A stretch of DNA of 64,000 nt from assembly GCA_040112665.1 (NCBI GenBank), contig CP157796.1:2691501-2755500 (forward strand). Direction: 5' to 3'. Within the stretch, counting starts at the first letter, position 1; every line of letters begins with the position of its first letter. The translations under genes and the position numbers were made by a program. Shown here piece after piece: positions 49,945 to 58,793 of this stretch. Origin of the DNA: Oceanicaulis sp. Lineage in GTDB: Bacteria; Pseudomonadota; Alphaproteobacteria; Caulobacterales; Maricaulaceae. Below the pieces are notes generated by a model. It ran no database searches. It was not told the origin of the DNA and was given only the letters and a program-made list of their open reading frames with translations.

Positions 49945-51915
49945 CTACTCGCCCAGCACCACCAGGACCGCGCCGTCGGCGACCTGGGCGCCTTCCCTGA
50001 CCGGGACGTCCTCGACCACGCCGTCCGCGCCGGCGGTCAGGGCGTGCTCCATCTTCATCGCTTCGAGCACGACGAGGGTCTGGCCCTTCTTCACGCTGTC
50101 GCCGGGCTTCACCTTCAGCGCAAGAACCTTGCCGGGCATGGGGGCCTTGATCTGCCCGCCCGCGTCGAGCGCTTCGGCGAGCGCGGCCGGGTTATAGCGC
50201 TCGATCAGGTGGGTCTCCCCGAAGGCGTTGACCAGAACCGCCCTGCCCTGAGGCTCGTACCGTGCGCTGACCGCACGGCGGTCGATCCTCGCTTCAAAGA
50301 AGCCCTCTTCGAACGCCGGCGTGTCGAGAACCAGCACCGTGTCGCCCACCGCAGCCTCGAGCCGGTTCTTCGTGAACGTCAGCCGGACCGGGCGGCGTTC
50401 CCCGCCAGCATCCAGACCAACTTCAATGAACGGATCCGAATTCACCCGGAAGCCGTCGCGCAGGGCCCACGGGTCCTGCGCAGCGCCCGACAGCGGCCCG
50501 CCCTCGGCCATGACGAGCGCGGCGACCGCATAGCTGAGCGCCGGGGCGTCCTTCGGCGCCAGCTCGTCCAGCCGCGCGTCGATGAAGCGCGTATCGACGT
50601 TCCCCGCGCGGAAATCGGGATGGTCGAGCGCGCGGCGCAGGAAGCCGGCGTTCGTCTTCACCGGCCAGACGCTCAGGGCGCCGTCGACGAATTCGAGAAG
50701 GTTCTCGATCACCTGATCGCGGTCCGGGCCAGTTCCGATGATCTTCGCGATCATGGGGTCGTAATGGAGCGTCACCTCGCCGCCCTGCTGGACGCCGGAG
50801 TCCACCCGGACGCCGTAGTCGGGGATTCGCAGCCGCTCCAGCCTGCCGATGGAGGGCAGAAAGCCGCTGGCCGGATCCTCCGCGTACAGACGCAGCTCCA
50901 TGGCCGCGCCGTGCAGTGAAATATTCTCCTGGGCCGGCAGCTCGCCGCCGGCGGCGACCTGAAGCTGAAGGTCCACCAGGTCGTAGCCGGTGACTTCTTC
51001 GGTTACGGGATGCTCGACCTGCAGACGGGTGTTCATTTCCATGAAATAGAACCCGTCCTTGCGAAGCGGGCCCGAGCCGTCGACGATGAACTCGACCGTG
51101 CCGGCCCCGACATAGTCGACCGCCTTGGCCGCGCGCACAGCCGCTTCGCACATCGCCGCGCGCACGTCTTCGGTCATGCCTGGCGCTGGGGCCTCCTCGA
51201 TGACCTTCTGATGGCGGCGCTGCAGCGAGCAGTCGCGCTCGAAGAAATGCACGACGTTGCCGTGGGTGTCGCCGAACACCTGCACCTCGATATGGCGCGG
51301 GCTGGAAATGAACTTCTCGATCAGAACCCGGTCGTCGCCGAAGCTCGATGACGCCTCGCGCTTGCAGCTGTCCAGCGCTTCAAGGAAGCGGTCCGCCTCC
51401 TCGACCTTGCGCATGCCCTTGCCGCCGCCGCCGGCGACCGCCTTGATCAGGACCGGATAGCCGATCTTGTCGGCCTGCTCTTTAAGGTGGGCGGGGTCCT
51501 GCTCTTCGCCGTGATAGCCCGGCGTGACCGGCACGCCGGCGTCTTCCATCAGCTTCTTGGCGCGGTCCTTGAGACCCATCGCCTCGATGCTTTCAGGGCT
51601 CGGCCCCACGAACACGATCCCCGCCTTCGCGCAGGCCCGGGCGAAGCCCGCGTTCTCCGACAGAAAGCCGTAGCCGGGGTGGATGGCGTCCGCGCCGGTC
51701 TGCTTCGCCGCCTCGATGATCTTGTCGCCGAGCAGATAGCTCTCACGCGCCGGCGCGGGCCCCAGCCGCACCGCCTCGCCCGCCTCGCGCACATGGGGCG
51801 CCTCTGCGTCAGCGTCGGAATAGACCGCGACGGTCGCGATCCCTTCGCGATGGGCGGTGCGCATGATGCGGCGGGCGATCTCGCCGCGATTGGCGATGAG
51901 GAGCTTCTTGATCAT
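49945..51915 (-). CDS. liuD: Methylcrotonyl-CoA carboxylase alpha (biotin-containing) subunit
   Basis: A 656-residue protein. The N-terminal biotin-carboxylase domain ([22 protein letters not shown] grasp [30 protein letters not shown]) occupies about 1-450. A biotin-lipoyl domain with the biotin Lys in EAMKMEH lies near the C-terminus (about 620). The length and the presence of an MCC beta gene and a methylglutaconyl-CoA hydratase in this window favour MCC alpha over propionyl-CoA carboxylase. It carboxylates biotin with bicarbonate and ATP. The ATG at 51915 begins the conserved domain. Confidence 0.85.
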   Translation of the reverse strand: MIKKLLIANRGEIARRIMRTAHREGIATVAVYSDADAEAPHVREAGEAVRLGPAPARESYLLGDKIIEAAKQTGADAIHPGYGFLSENAGFARACAKAGIVFVGPSPESIEAMGLKDRAKKLMEDAGVPVTPGYHGEEQDPAHLKEQADKIGYPVLIKAVAGGGGKGMRKVEEADRFLEALDSCKREASSSFGDDRVLIEKFISSPRHIEVQVFGDTHGNVVHFFERDCSLQRRHQKVIEEAPAPGMTEDVRAAMCEAAVRAAKAVDYVGAGTVEFIVDGSGPLRKDGFYFMEMNTRLQVEHPVTEEVTGYDLVDLQLQVAAGGELPAQENISLHGAAMELRLYAEDPASGFLPSIGRLERLRIPDYGVRVDSGVQQGGEVTLHYDPMIAKIIGTGPDRDQVIENLLEFVDGALSVWPVKTNAGFLRRALDHPDFRAGNVDTRFIDARLDELAPKDAPALSYAVAALVMAEGGPLSGAAQDPWALRDGFRVNSDPFIEVGLDAGGERRPVRLTFTKNRLEAAVGDTVLVLDTPAFEEGFFEARIDRRAVSARYEPQGRAVLVNAFGETHLIERYNPAALAEALDAGGQIKAPMPGKVLALKVKPGDSVKKGQTLVVLEAMKMEHALTAGADGVVEDVPVREGAQVADGAVLVVLGE

Positions 51916-51964
51916 CGGCGATCCGTAGGTCTGAAATCGGGCCGCGTTGTGCGTCATGCGCGGC

Positions 51965-52828
51965 TCATAGGCAAGCGCAGCGCCCCTCGCGCTCTCTGAC
52001 GGCGGCGGCGAGCACGAAGCTGATCAGCATCAGCAGATACCAGCTGCCGAGCTTGGCGATGTGCACGGGGCGCCAGCTCAGCTCCTGTCCGGGATAGCTC
52101 CAGGCGCGTGCGAACGTGCCGATGTTTTCAGCAAACCAGATGAACAGCGCGACCAGCACCAGCCCCAGAAGAAGCGGCATCGGCCGATGTTTCTCGTCCG
52201 GCCGGAACCAGACCACGCAGGGCCCGTAGATCGCTGCGGAGGCCGCGAACAGAGCCCAGCGAACATCGACCGTGTAATGGTGGGTGAAGAAGTTCACATA
52301 CGCCGCCACGGCCAGCAGCGCCTGCAGCCAGAGCGGCGGAAACCGGTCGAAGCGGAACTCGAAGATTCGCCAGACACGCGCCAGATAGCTGCCCACCGCG
52401 GCGTACATGAAGCCTGAAAACAGCGGCACGCCCATGATTTGCAGGACCGCCGCGTCGACCTCGGGATAGATCCAGCTGCCGGCATGGACCTTGAAGATCT
52501 CCATCACGGTGCCGACGAGGTGAAAGACCGCGATGACCCGCGCCTCGGCCAGGGTCTCCAGCCTGAGCGCCAGCATGCCGATCTGGATCGCCACTGCGCC
52601 GAGCGTGATCGCGTCGTAGCGCGCCAGCGGCGCGTTTTCGGGCCAGAACAGGAAGCTCGCCAGCAAGAGCGCCAGCATCAGCCCGCCGAACAGGCACGCC
52701 CAGGCCTGCTTGATCCCGAAGGCGACGAACTCGAACAGCACCCCTGTGACCGGCCCGCGCACGAAACGGTCGTGCAGCGCCGATCGGAAGGCGTGAAGCG
52801 CGCGCTCGGTGCGCGGCGAGAAGGCCAA
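51965..52828 (-). CDS. DUF817-family membrane protein
   Basis: A 287-residue integral membrane protein with about eight hydrophobic segments. It contains the family-like EFVAFGIKQAWACLFGGLML and the conserved VHAGSWIYPE and HYTVDVRWALF. It begins with TTG. The function is unknown. It lies between liuC and liuD, 6 bp after liuC, so it is transcribed with the leucine-catabolism genes. Confidence 0.8.
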   Translation of the reverse strand: MAFSPRTERALHAFRSALHDRFVRGPVTGVLFEFVAFGIKQAWACLFGGLMLALLLASFLFWPENAPLARYDAITLGAVAIQIGMLALRLETLAEARVIAVFHLVGTVMEIFKVHAGSWIYPEVDAAVLQIMGVPLFSGFMYAAVGSYLARVWRIFEFRFDRFPPLWLQALLAVAAYVNFFTHHYTVDVRWALFAASAAIYGPCVVWFRPDEKHRPMPLLLGLVLVALFIWFAENIGTFARAWSYPGQELSWRPVHIAKLGSWYLLMLISFVLAAAVREREGRCACL

Positions 52829-52834
52829 GCGCCT

Positions 52835-53632
52835 CTACTCCGCCCAGCCCGGCTTGCGCTTTTCAAGGAAGGCGGCGAGGCCCTCGCGGCCCTCGGCGCT
52901 GACGCGCCGGTCCGCGATCTGGCGGGCGGTCTTGCGCATCAGGCCCTCGTCGATCTCCTCGCCGGCGACCATGTCGACGAGCTGTTTGGCGTCCGACACA
53001 GCGCCTGGCGCGGCGCTGAAGGCGAGCTTTGCGAGATGCTCCATCATCTCATCAAGGTCGTCGGCGCGGTCGACGACATACTGAGCGAGGCCGATCTGGT
53101 GGGCGAAGGCGCCGTCGAAGCCCTCGCCGGTGGCGAACAGCGCGCGGGCGTAGCGCGGACCGATCGCGCGGACCACGAAGGGCGAAATCGTCGCCGGGGT
53201 CAGGCCCAGGCGCACTTCGGAGAACCGGATCTTCGCGTCCTTGACCGCCACAGCCACGTCGCAGGCCGCCATCAGCCCCGCGCCGCCGCCCATGGCCGCG
53301 CCCTGAACGAGCGCCACGGTCAGCTGCGGCAGGTCGTAGAGCCGGTGCAGCATGCGCGCGAGACCCAGCGCGTCTTCGGTGTTGTCTTCATGGGTCCAGT
53401 CCGCAGCCGCCTTCATCCATTCAAGGTCGGCGCCGGCGGAGAAGCTCTTTCCCGCGCCGCGCAGAAAGACCACGCGCGCCTCGTCGGTGTTGGCGCGGAG
53501 CGTCTCGAAGATGTCGCTGAGCCGGGCGATGATGTCGGCGTTGAAGGCGTTGTGCTTGTCGGGGCGATTGAGCGTTACGATCGCCGCGCCGCCCGGCGTC
53601 ACCTCCAGCAGAACCTCGTCCTCGATCGCCAT
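52835..53632 (-). CDS. liuC: Methylglutaconyl-CoA hydratase (LiuC-like crotonase)
   Basis: A 265-residue crotonase. The oxyanion segments are FSAGADLEWMKAAADW and GAAMGGGAGLMAACDVAVA; the SEVRLGLTPATISPFV stretch follows. The SAGADLEWMK wording is characteristic of methylglutaconyl-CoA hydratases of leucine catabolism rather than general enoyl-CoA hydratases. It converts 3-methylglutaconyl-CoA to HMG-CoA, the step after MCC. MCC alpha lies two genes downstream in the same operon. Confidence 0.84.
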   Translation of the reverse strand: MAIEDEVLLEVTPGGAAIVTLNRPDKHNAFNADIIARLSDIFETLRANTDEARVVFLRGAGKSFSAGADLEWMKAAADWTHEDNTEDALGLARMLHRLYDLPQLTVALVQGAAMGGGAGLMAACDVAVAVKDAKIRFSEVRLGLTPATISPFVVRAIGPRYARALFATGEGFDGAFAHQIGLAQYVVDRADDLDEMMEHLAKLAFSAAPGAVSDAKQLVDMVAGEEIDEGLMRKTARQIADRRVSAEGREGLAAFLEKRKPGWAE

Positions 53633-53709
53633 GGCCGGTCTCCCTTCAATCGCTGTGTTTTGCGATGCATAGGCCGTCCGGCCCGGGCGGCCAAGTCCCT
53701 GAAACGCCG

Positions 53710-53741
53710 AAAGCCCGCCGCCCCGTTATGGAGCGGCGGGC
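53710..53741 (-). terminator. Terminator for the small membrane-protein gene at 53767
   Basis: Perfect 9-bp stem GCCCGCCGC / GCGGCGGGC (53713-53721, 53733-53741). It lies 25 bp downstream of the minus-strand stop and is followed by CTTT on that strand. Confidence 0.6.
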
Positions 53742-53766
53742 GAACCCGGCGATACGTCCGTCACGC

Positions 53767-54144
53767 TTAGCGCGGAAGGACGATCGACTTGATGATGTAG
53801 AGCACCGTCAGGCCGACCAGATAGGCCAGCGCGCCGAAGGCCAGATATTGCCAATAGGCCATGTCGGTCACCGGCGGCATGGCGAAGCTCGCACCGTCAC
53901 GCACCATCGGCAGAACCTGATCGACGACGACGTGCACGATCAGGCTCGCCACGGTGAAGATCAGGATCGCGCCGTAGGACGGCATGAGCAGCGCCATGAC
54001 GAGCGCGATCACGCCCATCTGAACGCCCAGAAACAGCCAGTTGATCGTGCCGTCGGCAGATTGCGGCGCGAACGCGGCCACCCCTTCGACCAGCCAGGCC
54101 CAGACCGGGGCGAGATACGCCCAGATTTGATCGACGAATTCCAT
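53767..54144 (-). CDS. Small membrane protein, paralogue A
   Basis: A 125-residue protein with three hydrophobic segments (about 35-55, 60-80 and 100-120). It shares the order and wording LMPSYGAILIFTVASLIVHVVVDQVLP with the gene at 54301 (LMPDWKRLFAFTLGATVVHVLVDTLLP). No domain I recognise. The GAGGGGAT ribosome site precedes the ATG. It may be a homo- or hetero-oligomer with the paralogue. Function unknown. Confidence 0.65.
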   Translation of the reverse strand: MEFVDQIWAYLAPVWAWLVEGVAAFAPQSADGTINWLFLGVQMGVIALVMALLMPSYGAILIFTVASLIVHVVVDQVLPMVRDGASFAMPPVTDMAYWQYLAFGALAYLVGLTVLYIIKSIVLPR

Positions 54145-54300
54145 ACCACTATCCCCTCGTTCGGCGGCTCTCGGCCGCTCACGATGCCGAAGCGTGCCCG
54201 AAAGTTAACAAAATGCAAGGAAAACAGCGTTCCGGACACAATTTTTCGCCTGCTCCGGCGCGAACCGTCGCAGAAATCACACGCTCGGGCCGCGTTAAGG

Positions 54301-54618
54301 TTAACGCTTAAAAATCAGCTTCCTGACGATCATCAGCAGCGCGATCACCACCAGATAGCCCGCGAGCAGGCTGGCGACGTAGCGCCAGAACCATCCTTCG
54401 AGCACGTCAGGAAGCTGAAGCGCCGCGCCGCTGGCCACCACCGGCAACAGCGTGTCGACCAGCACGTGGACCACCGTGGCGCCCAGCGTGAACGCGAAAA
54501 GCCGCTTCCAGTCGGGCATCAGGAACGCCGCGACCAGCGCGATGATCAGCCCCTGCACGGCGTTCACGCGATCAAAGCCGGCCTGGAAGAAGTCCAGCAC
54601 CTGGTAAAGGAAATCCAT
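54301..54618 (-). CDS. Small membrane protein, paralogue B
   Basis: A 105-residue protein starting at ATG 54618 (GGGGGGACGAT ahead); the longer frame from 54684 is not supported. Three hydrophobic segments and the core pattern LMP-x8-FT-x5-VH-V-VD-LLP match paralogue A. Its stop lies in an inverted repeat GCGTTAA/TTAACGC (54292-54307). Between the two genes is a 156-bp AT-rich gap that may hold a second promoter. Function unknown. Confidence 0.6.
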   Translation of the reverse strand: MDFLYQVLDFFQAGFDRVNAVQGLIIALVAAFLMPDWKRLFAFTLGATVVHVLVDTLLPVVASGAALQLPDVLEGWFWRYVASLLAGYLVVIALLMIVRKLIFKR

Positions 54619-54688
54619 ATCGTCCCCCCTTCTCGGACAAGCCCGCCCGAGCGGCAGGGTGACCGTTAACCCTGCTCGCGGCAAGCCC

Positions 54689-55267
54689 TCACCGGCCCGC
54701 CGCGCCGAGCTTGCGGGCTTCGTCGAGCAGGGCCGCGCGGCGTTCCGGCCCCGCCTCGACCAGTCCGAACACGCTGTCTTTCACCGGCGAAAAGCCGGAG
54801 AGCTTGAGGATCCCGGCCTCCAGCCCCTTCACCGAGTGCGATCCGAAGAACAGCCGGTAGGCGAAGCCGGGCATGCCCATGGTGACGATGACCCGCGCGG
54901 ACTTGCCGTTCATCTTCTGCGCCGGCCATTTCGAGCTGTCGTTTTGCGTGTCGAGAAAGAAATGCGCCCGGCCGAGATGTTCGAGGAAGGCCTTGGACTT
55001 CGCCGGAAGCGTCCCCAGCCACAGCGGATAGATGAAAACGAAATGGTCCGCCGCGCTCAGCGCCTCGCGGACGGCTTTGAACGCGTCAGGCGGAGCCGCG
55101 TCGAACGCCGCTGCGCTCTCTAGAAACCCGTAGTCCAGCGCGCCGGCGTCGAACCTGTCCACGGTGTGGCCGGCCTCTTCGGCGCCGGACTGGTAGGCGG
55201 CCGCCAGCGCGTGGCAGAAGCGCTCCGGCGCTGGATCGGGATGGGCGTTGACCAGGCAGATGCGCAT
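54689..55267 (-). CDS. Flavodoxin-fold NAD(P)H:quinone oxidoreductase-like protein
   Basis: A 192-residue protein of the NAD(P)H dehydrogenase (quinone)/KefF-like group. The FMN-binding start is ICLVNAHPDPAPERFCHA; FVFIYPLWLGTLPAKSKAFLEHLGR is the second signature, and GMPGFAYRLFFGSHSVKGLE the third. Such enzymes reduce quinones with FMN and NAD(P)H or regulate ion channels. AGGGAG precedes the ATG. Which quinone or partner is unknown. Confidence 0.87.
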   Translation of the reverse strand: MRICLVNAHPDPAPERFCHALAAAYQSGAEEAGHTVDRFDAGALDYGFLESAAAFDAAPPDAFKAVREALSAADHFVFIYPLWLGTLPAKSKAFLEHLGRAHFFLDTQNDSSKWPAQKMNGKSARVIVTMGMPGFAYRLFFGSHSVKGLEAGILKLSGFSPVKDSVFGLVEAGPERRAALLDEARKLGAAGR

Positions 55268-55606
55268 GACGGGCTCCCTGTCTTGTGACGCCCGTTGAAA
55301 ATCGATCGAAGCTGCCCGGCCCGTCGAGCCGACTGAAGGTCGCAGGGTCTTTCAACCCGGCAATTGCAGCGGCCGAGCCGAGCGGCGGGCATGGCGCACC
55401 GCCCTGCCCGCAGACCGCGCCTGAGCCCTGAAAATCAAGCGCGCCGCAGCGCGGCGGACGGCAAGCGCAGCCCAGCCCCCGGCGCCGCGTCTTCGAGGTG
55501 TCAGCGAACAGCAACCCTGTCCGGGGCTCGGCCTTTTCCGCCTTGGAACATCGGGCGATCGAGCCCGCCGCAGTCAACCCCGCAGACGCAGTGCAAGGAG
55601 TTCTTC
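55268..55606. other. 339-bp intergenic region between divergent genes
   Basis: This gap should hold promoters for the quinone-reductase-like gene (leftward) and the repeat protein (rightward). It is GC-rich with many short inverted segments. I found no RNA gene or clear promoter. The ribosome site GCAAGGAG sits 5 bp before the ATG at 55607. Confidence 0.4.
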
Positions 55607-57166
55607 ATGACCCGCACATCCACCATCCTCGGCACGCTCCTCATGGGCGCCTCGGCCGCCGCCATCGGCGCCGGAGCCGCGACCGCGCAGACCGCCGGCT
55701 ACATGGATTGCGACCGCCAGGCCCGCGAACTCGCCGTCTATCTCGAGAACGGCGATCTGAGCGTCCGCGACGCCGCGGCTTTCGCCGAAGCCATCGAAAA
55801 CGCGCAAGGCTGGTCCGACGCCGGCGACGACGCCAATTGCGCGCTCTGGCTGGACGAAGCCCGCGCGCAGATCGACGGCGACGTCGATGTCGAGACTGCC
55901 GCGGCCATCGGCTATGAAGTCGAAGGCGCGATCGTCTCCGCCGAGCGCGACACAGACGTCGATTACGACGCCGACGCCGCGCTGTTCGCCGACGCCGACG
56001 CGACCGAGGTCGCCGTGCAGACCAATCCCGCCCAGGTCGAGGTGACCCCGCAGGAAGCCCAGGTCGACGTACGCACCGAAGCCACCGACGTGGCGGTCAC
56101 CCAGCGTCCCGCCGACGTCATCGTCGAGCAGCCCCGCGCCAGCGTCGCGGTCGAGCAGGCCGAGACCGACGTGGCCGTGACCCAGCCCGAACCGCGGGTG
56201 AACGTGCAGGCCGCCGCCCCGCAGGTCGTGGTCGAACAGCCCGAGCCCGAAGTCACCGTTCAGCAGGCCCAGCCCGACATCCAGGTTCGCCAGAGCCAGC
56301 CTGAAGTGATGATCGAGCAGCCCCAGCCCGAAGTGACCATCCGGCAGCACCAGCCGATCGTGGAGATCGAGCAGCACCAGCCGCAGATCACGGTCAGCCA
56401 GCCCGAGCCGGAAGTGGAAGTCTACCAGCCCGAGCCTGAAGTCACCGTCGAGACCGCCGAACCGCAGGTCCGCGTGAGCCAGGCCGAGCCCGACGTGCGC
56501 GTCGAGACCCGCCGTCCGGACGTCAACGTGATCCAGCAGGAGCCGGACGTCACGGTGTCCACCGAACAGCCGAACGTCACGGTCACCGAGGCGCGGCCGG
56601 AAGTCTCGGTCAGCCAGGGCACGCCTGACGTGACCGTCAGCCAGGCCCGTCCGGACGTGTCGGTCAGCCAGGCCGCCCCTGAAGTCGCCGTGAGCCAGGA
56701 ACGCGCCCGCGTCGACGTCACCACCGGCGAGCCCACCGTGGCCATCGAGGCCGAGGAAGGCGCGCTCGTGGACGCCCGGATGCAGACCCAGGCCGAGATC
56801 GACATTCGCCGCGAGACTGAAGCCTCCGTCGACGTCGATTACGCCGCCGGGACCGACTACGAGGTCGAAGCCCTGATCGTCGAGCCGGTCTATTACGATG
56901 TCCGCGCGATCGAACTCGACCCGGATTACGTCGCGGTGATCGACGAGACCGCAACCGCGCTTAACGGCGACGACGATCTCATCGTCACCCTGTCGGGCTA
57001 TGGCGACCGCGCGATCTTCGACCAGCGCACCGCCTATATCGCCGACGAGCTCGCCGGCTACGGCGTAGGTTCGGACCAGATCGAAGTGGTCTACGACCCG
57101 GCCTATGACTACGGCGCGAACGCGCTCGAGCTTCAGGTGGTCCCTGCCGAGGCGTGGACGTACTAG
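55607..57166 (+). CDS. Exported nonapeptide-repeat protein with C-terminal OmpA-like-remnant domain
   Basis: A 519-residue protein with a signal peptide (1-28). Residues about 30-90 form a small domain with two Cys (MDC, ANCALW). Residues 131-382 consist of 28 uninterrupted 9-residue repeats of the form x-x-P-x-V-x-V-x-Q (for example PEPEVTVQQ, ARPEVSVSQ). The C-terminal 70 residues (VTLSGYGDRAIFDQRTAYIADEL through QVVP) look like a degenerate OmpA-type domain. The protein at 57399 has the same N- and C-terminal domains but a different middle. It is probably periplasmic or surface-associated. No function is known to me. Confidence 0.8.
   Translation: MTRTSTILGTLLMGASAAAIGAGAATAQTAGYMDCDRQARELAVYLENGDLSVRDAAAFAEAIENAQGWSDAGDDANCALWLDEARAQIDGDVDVETAAAIGYEVEGAIVSAERDTDVDYDADAALFADADATEVAVQTNPAQVEVTPQEAQVDVRTEATDVAVTQRPADVIVEQPRASVAVEQAETDVAVTQPEPRVNVQAAAPQVVVEQPEPEVTVQQAQPDIQVRQSQPEVMIEQPQPEVTIRQHQPIVEIEQHQPQITVSQPEPEVEVYQPEPEVTVETAEPQVRVSQAEPDVRVETRRPDVNVIQQEPDVTVSTEQPNVTVTEARPEVSVSQGTPDVTVSQARPDVSVSQAAPEVAVSQERARVDVTTGEPTVAIEAEEGALVDARMQTQAEIDIRRETEASVDVDYAAGTDYEVEALIVEPVYYDVRAIELDPDYVAVIDETATALNGDDDLIVTLSGYGDRAIFDQRTAYIADELAGYGVGSDQIEVVYDPAYDYGANALELQVVPAEAWTY
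55997..56752 (+). repeat. Tandem 27-bp coding repeat, 28 units
   Basis: The stretch is exactly 756 bp, 28 units of 27 bp without insertion or deletion. The DNA units vary, so the conservation is at protein level: Pro (or Ala/Thr) at position 3, Val/Ile at 5 and 7, often Gln at 9. An alternating beta-strand with turns at each Pro is likely. Confidence 0.85.
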
Positions 57167-57207
57167 TCCCCCTCCTGGAACGTCCAGCACATCGCAGGAC
57201 CATCCCC

Positions 57208-57239
57208 GCGGCGGGGCCGGAAGGCCCCGCCGCTTGCTT
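57208..57239 (+). terminator. Rho-independent terminator after the repeat-protein gene
   Basis: Perfect 11-bp stem GCGGCGGGGCC / GGCCCCGCCGC (57208-57218, 57223-57233) with a GGAA loop, followed by TTGCTT. Confidence 0.8.
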
Positions 57240-57398
57240 ATGCGCCTGTCTTGGAACCGATCGCCGATTGCAGGCATGCCCGAACGGAGCCGGAACGGCG
57301 GCGCACACAGGGCTTTATCAAGTCAACACCCCGATTGCAGCGCGCACCCGCGTCGATCCCTCGACGCCCGGAGGCGCCGCGCAGAGGAGGAGACGAAC

Positions 57399-58793
57399 AT
57401 GGCCCGGAACCGCACTTTACACGCCGCCGCACTTGTAAGCGCCGCCACCGGCGCGATCGCGCTGGCGAGCGCGCCTGCGTCCGCCCAGGCGTGCATGGAG
57501 CGCGTGGAGGCCCTGCGCATCACGGCCGAAAGGACCCCTGAGGCGATCACTGACCGCTCGGCCTTCCGCACCGCACTCGACCACGCTGCGGGCTGGAGCG
57601 AGCGCGGCGACGTGCAGAGCTGCATGGGCTGGGTCGACGAGGCCGAAAGCCTGATCCGGCCGCCCCAGGAAGAACCCGAGCCCGAGCCCGAGCCAGAACC
57701 CGAGCCAGAACCCGAGCCGCAGCCTGAACCCGAGGCCGATAATGAGGCTGAGGCGGCTCGCGAACGCGCCGAGGCGGAGCGAGAAGCCGCACGTGAGCGC
57801 GCTGAAGAAGAACGCGAGGCCGCCGGAGAGCGCGCCGAAGAGGAGCGTGAAGCTGCGCGCGAACGGGCGGAGGAAGCCCGCCGTCAGGCCGAAGCCACGC
57901 GCGAGGCCATGCAGGAACGTGCCGAGCGGCGTCAGGAAGAGGCTGAACGCCGCCGCGAGGAGGCCGCCGAGCGCGCTGAAGCGCGCCGCGAGGCCCGTCT
58001 GGAAGCCGAACGCGAGCGCCTGGACGCCGAGCAGGCTGAAGACGCCGAGCCCGATTTCGAAGCGCTTGAAGAACGCGCGCGAGACCGAGACGGCCGGATC
58101 AGCGAAGCGCGCCGCCGCGCGCTCGAAGCGCTCGGCCTGGGCGCCGAACGCAGCGAGAACGCTGACACCGATACGGAAAGCGACCGCGTCGAACCCGAGC
58201 CTGTCGAAGGCGCCGAAGACGAGCTCCAGCTCGCCGAACCTGTCGAGGGCTTCGACGCCGGCGGCAGCGACGAAGCGGTGACCCAGCAGCTCGCCGAGCG
58301 CTACGCCGATGCGAGCGCGCTTGAAAAGGCCGCCCGCCGCCGCCTGCTCGGCGCGCCGACCATGACGCTCGCCGAGCTTGAGCCCGAGCCTGAACGCAGC
58401 TGGTTCCGCAGCGCCTTTTCCGAGAGCGCGGAAACCGATTACGCCGACCGCTACGACCGGTATTTCGACCGCGACTGGCGCGCCGACGAAGACCGCGCCC
58501 GCGCCTTGAGGCCGGTGCGGTTCGCCGGGTCGCGCGTGGCGCTCGACTCAGACGCCGCAGCCGCCGTGCGCGAAGTGGCCGCCGAGTTCGCCGGTACGCC
58601 CGGTGAAGTCATCGCCGTGCGCGGCGACAGCTTCGACGCCCGCTTCGCCGACCGCGCGGGCGAGCTGGTCAGGGCGCTGGCCGAAGCCGGCGTCAGCCGC
58701 GGCGATATCGAGGTGATCTGGGGCCGCACCTACGGCGACAATCCCGACGCGCTTCAGCTCGCGGTGATCCCGCGCAGCACGATGGACTTCTAG
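57399..58793 (+). CDS. Exported coiled-coil protein paralogous at both ends to the 55607 gene
   Basis: A 464-residue protein with a signal peptide (1-30, ending ASAQ). Residues about 31-88 repeat the small two-Cys domain of the upstream gene (QACMER ... GWSERGDVQSCMGWVDEAESLI). An EP repeat (92-112) and a long Glu/Arg/Ala coiled-coil (about 117-240) follow. The C-terminal 70 residues (IAVRGDSFDARFADRAGEL through ALQLAVIPRS) match the end of the neighbour. GAGGAGGAG precedes the ATG at 57399. The pair may form one envelope structure, one with a beta spacer and one with a helical spacer. Function unknown. Confidence 0.8.
   Translation: MARNRTLHAAALVSAATGAIALASAPASAQACMERVEALRITAERTPEAITDRSAFRTALDHAAGWSERGDVQSCMGWVDEAESLIRPPQEEPEPEPEPEPEPEPEPQPEPEADNEAEAARERAEAEREAARERAEEEREAAGERAEEEREAARERAEEARRQAEATREAMQERAERRQEEAERRREEAAERAEARREARLEAERERLDAEQAEDAEPDFEALEERARDRDGRISEARRRALEALGLGAERSENADTDTESDRVEPEPVEGAEDELQLAEPVEGFDAGGSDEAVTQQLAERYADASALEKAARRRLLGAPTMTLAELEPEPERSWFRSAFSESAETDYADRYDRYFDRDWRADEDRARALRPVRFAGSRVALDSDAAAAVREVAAEFAGTPGEVIAVRGDSFDARFADRAGELVRALAEAGVSRGDIEVIWGRTYGDNPDALQLAVIPRSTMDF

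Noticed and set aside
54292..54311. Possible CtrA site in TTAA-rich sequence after paralogue B
   Set aside because: The TTAA units have spacings of 2, 3 or 9, not 7; better described as an inverted repeat over the stop codon.
55574..57277. A 567-codon minus-strand frame rich in G-L-x-D-x-D repeats, reminiscent of RTX motifs
   Set aside because: It is the exact antisense of the nonapeptide repeats; the plus strand has the signal peptide and ribosome site.
57253..57320. GGAAC motifs considered as EcfG-type (general stress) promoters
   Set aside because: No GTT at the required 16-17 bp distance.
57672..57736. Possible short direct-repeat array
   Set aside because: These are codons of an EP repeat within the exported coiled-coil protein, not spaced repeats, so not CRISPR.
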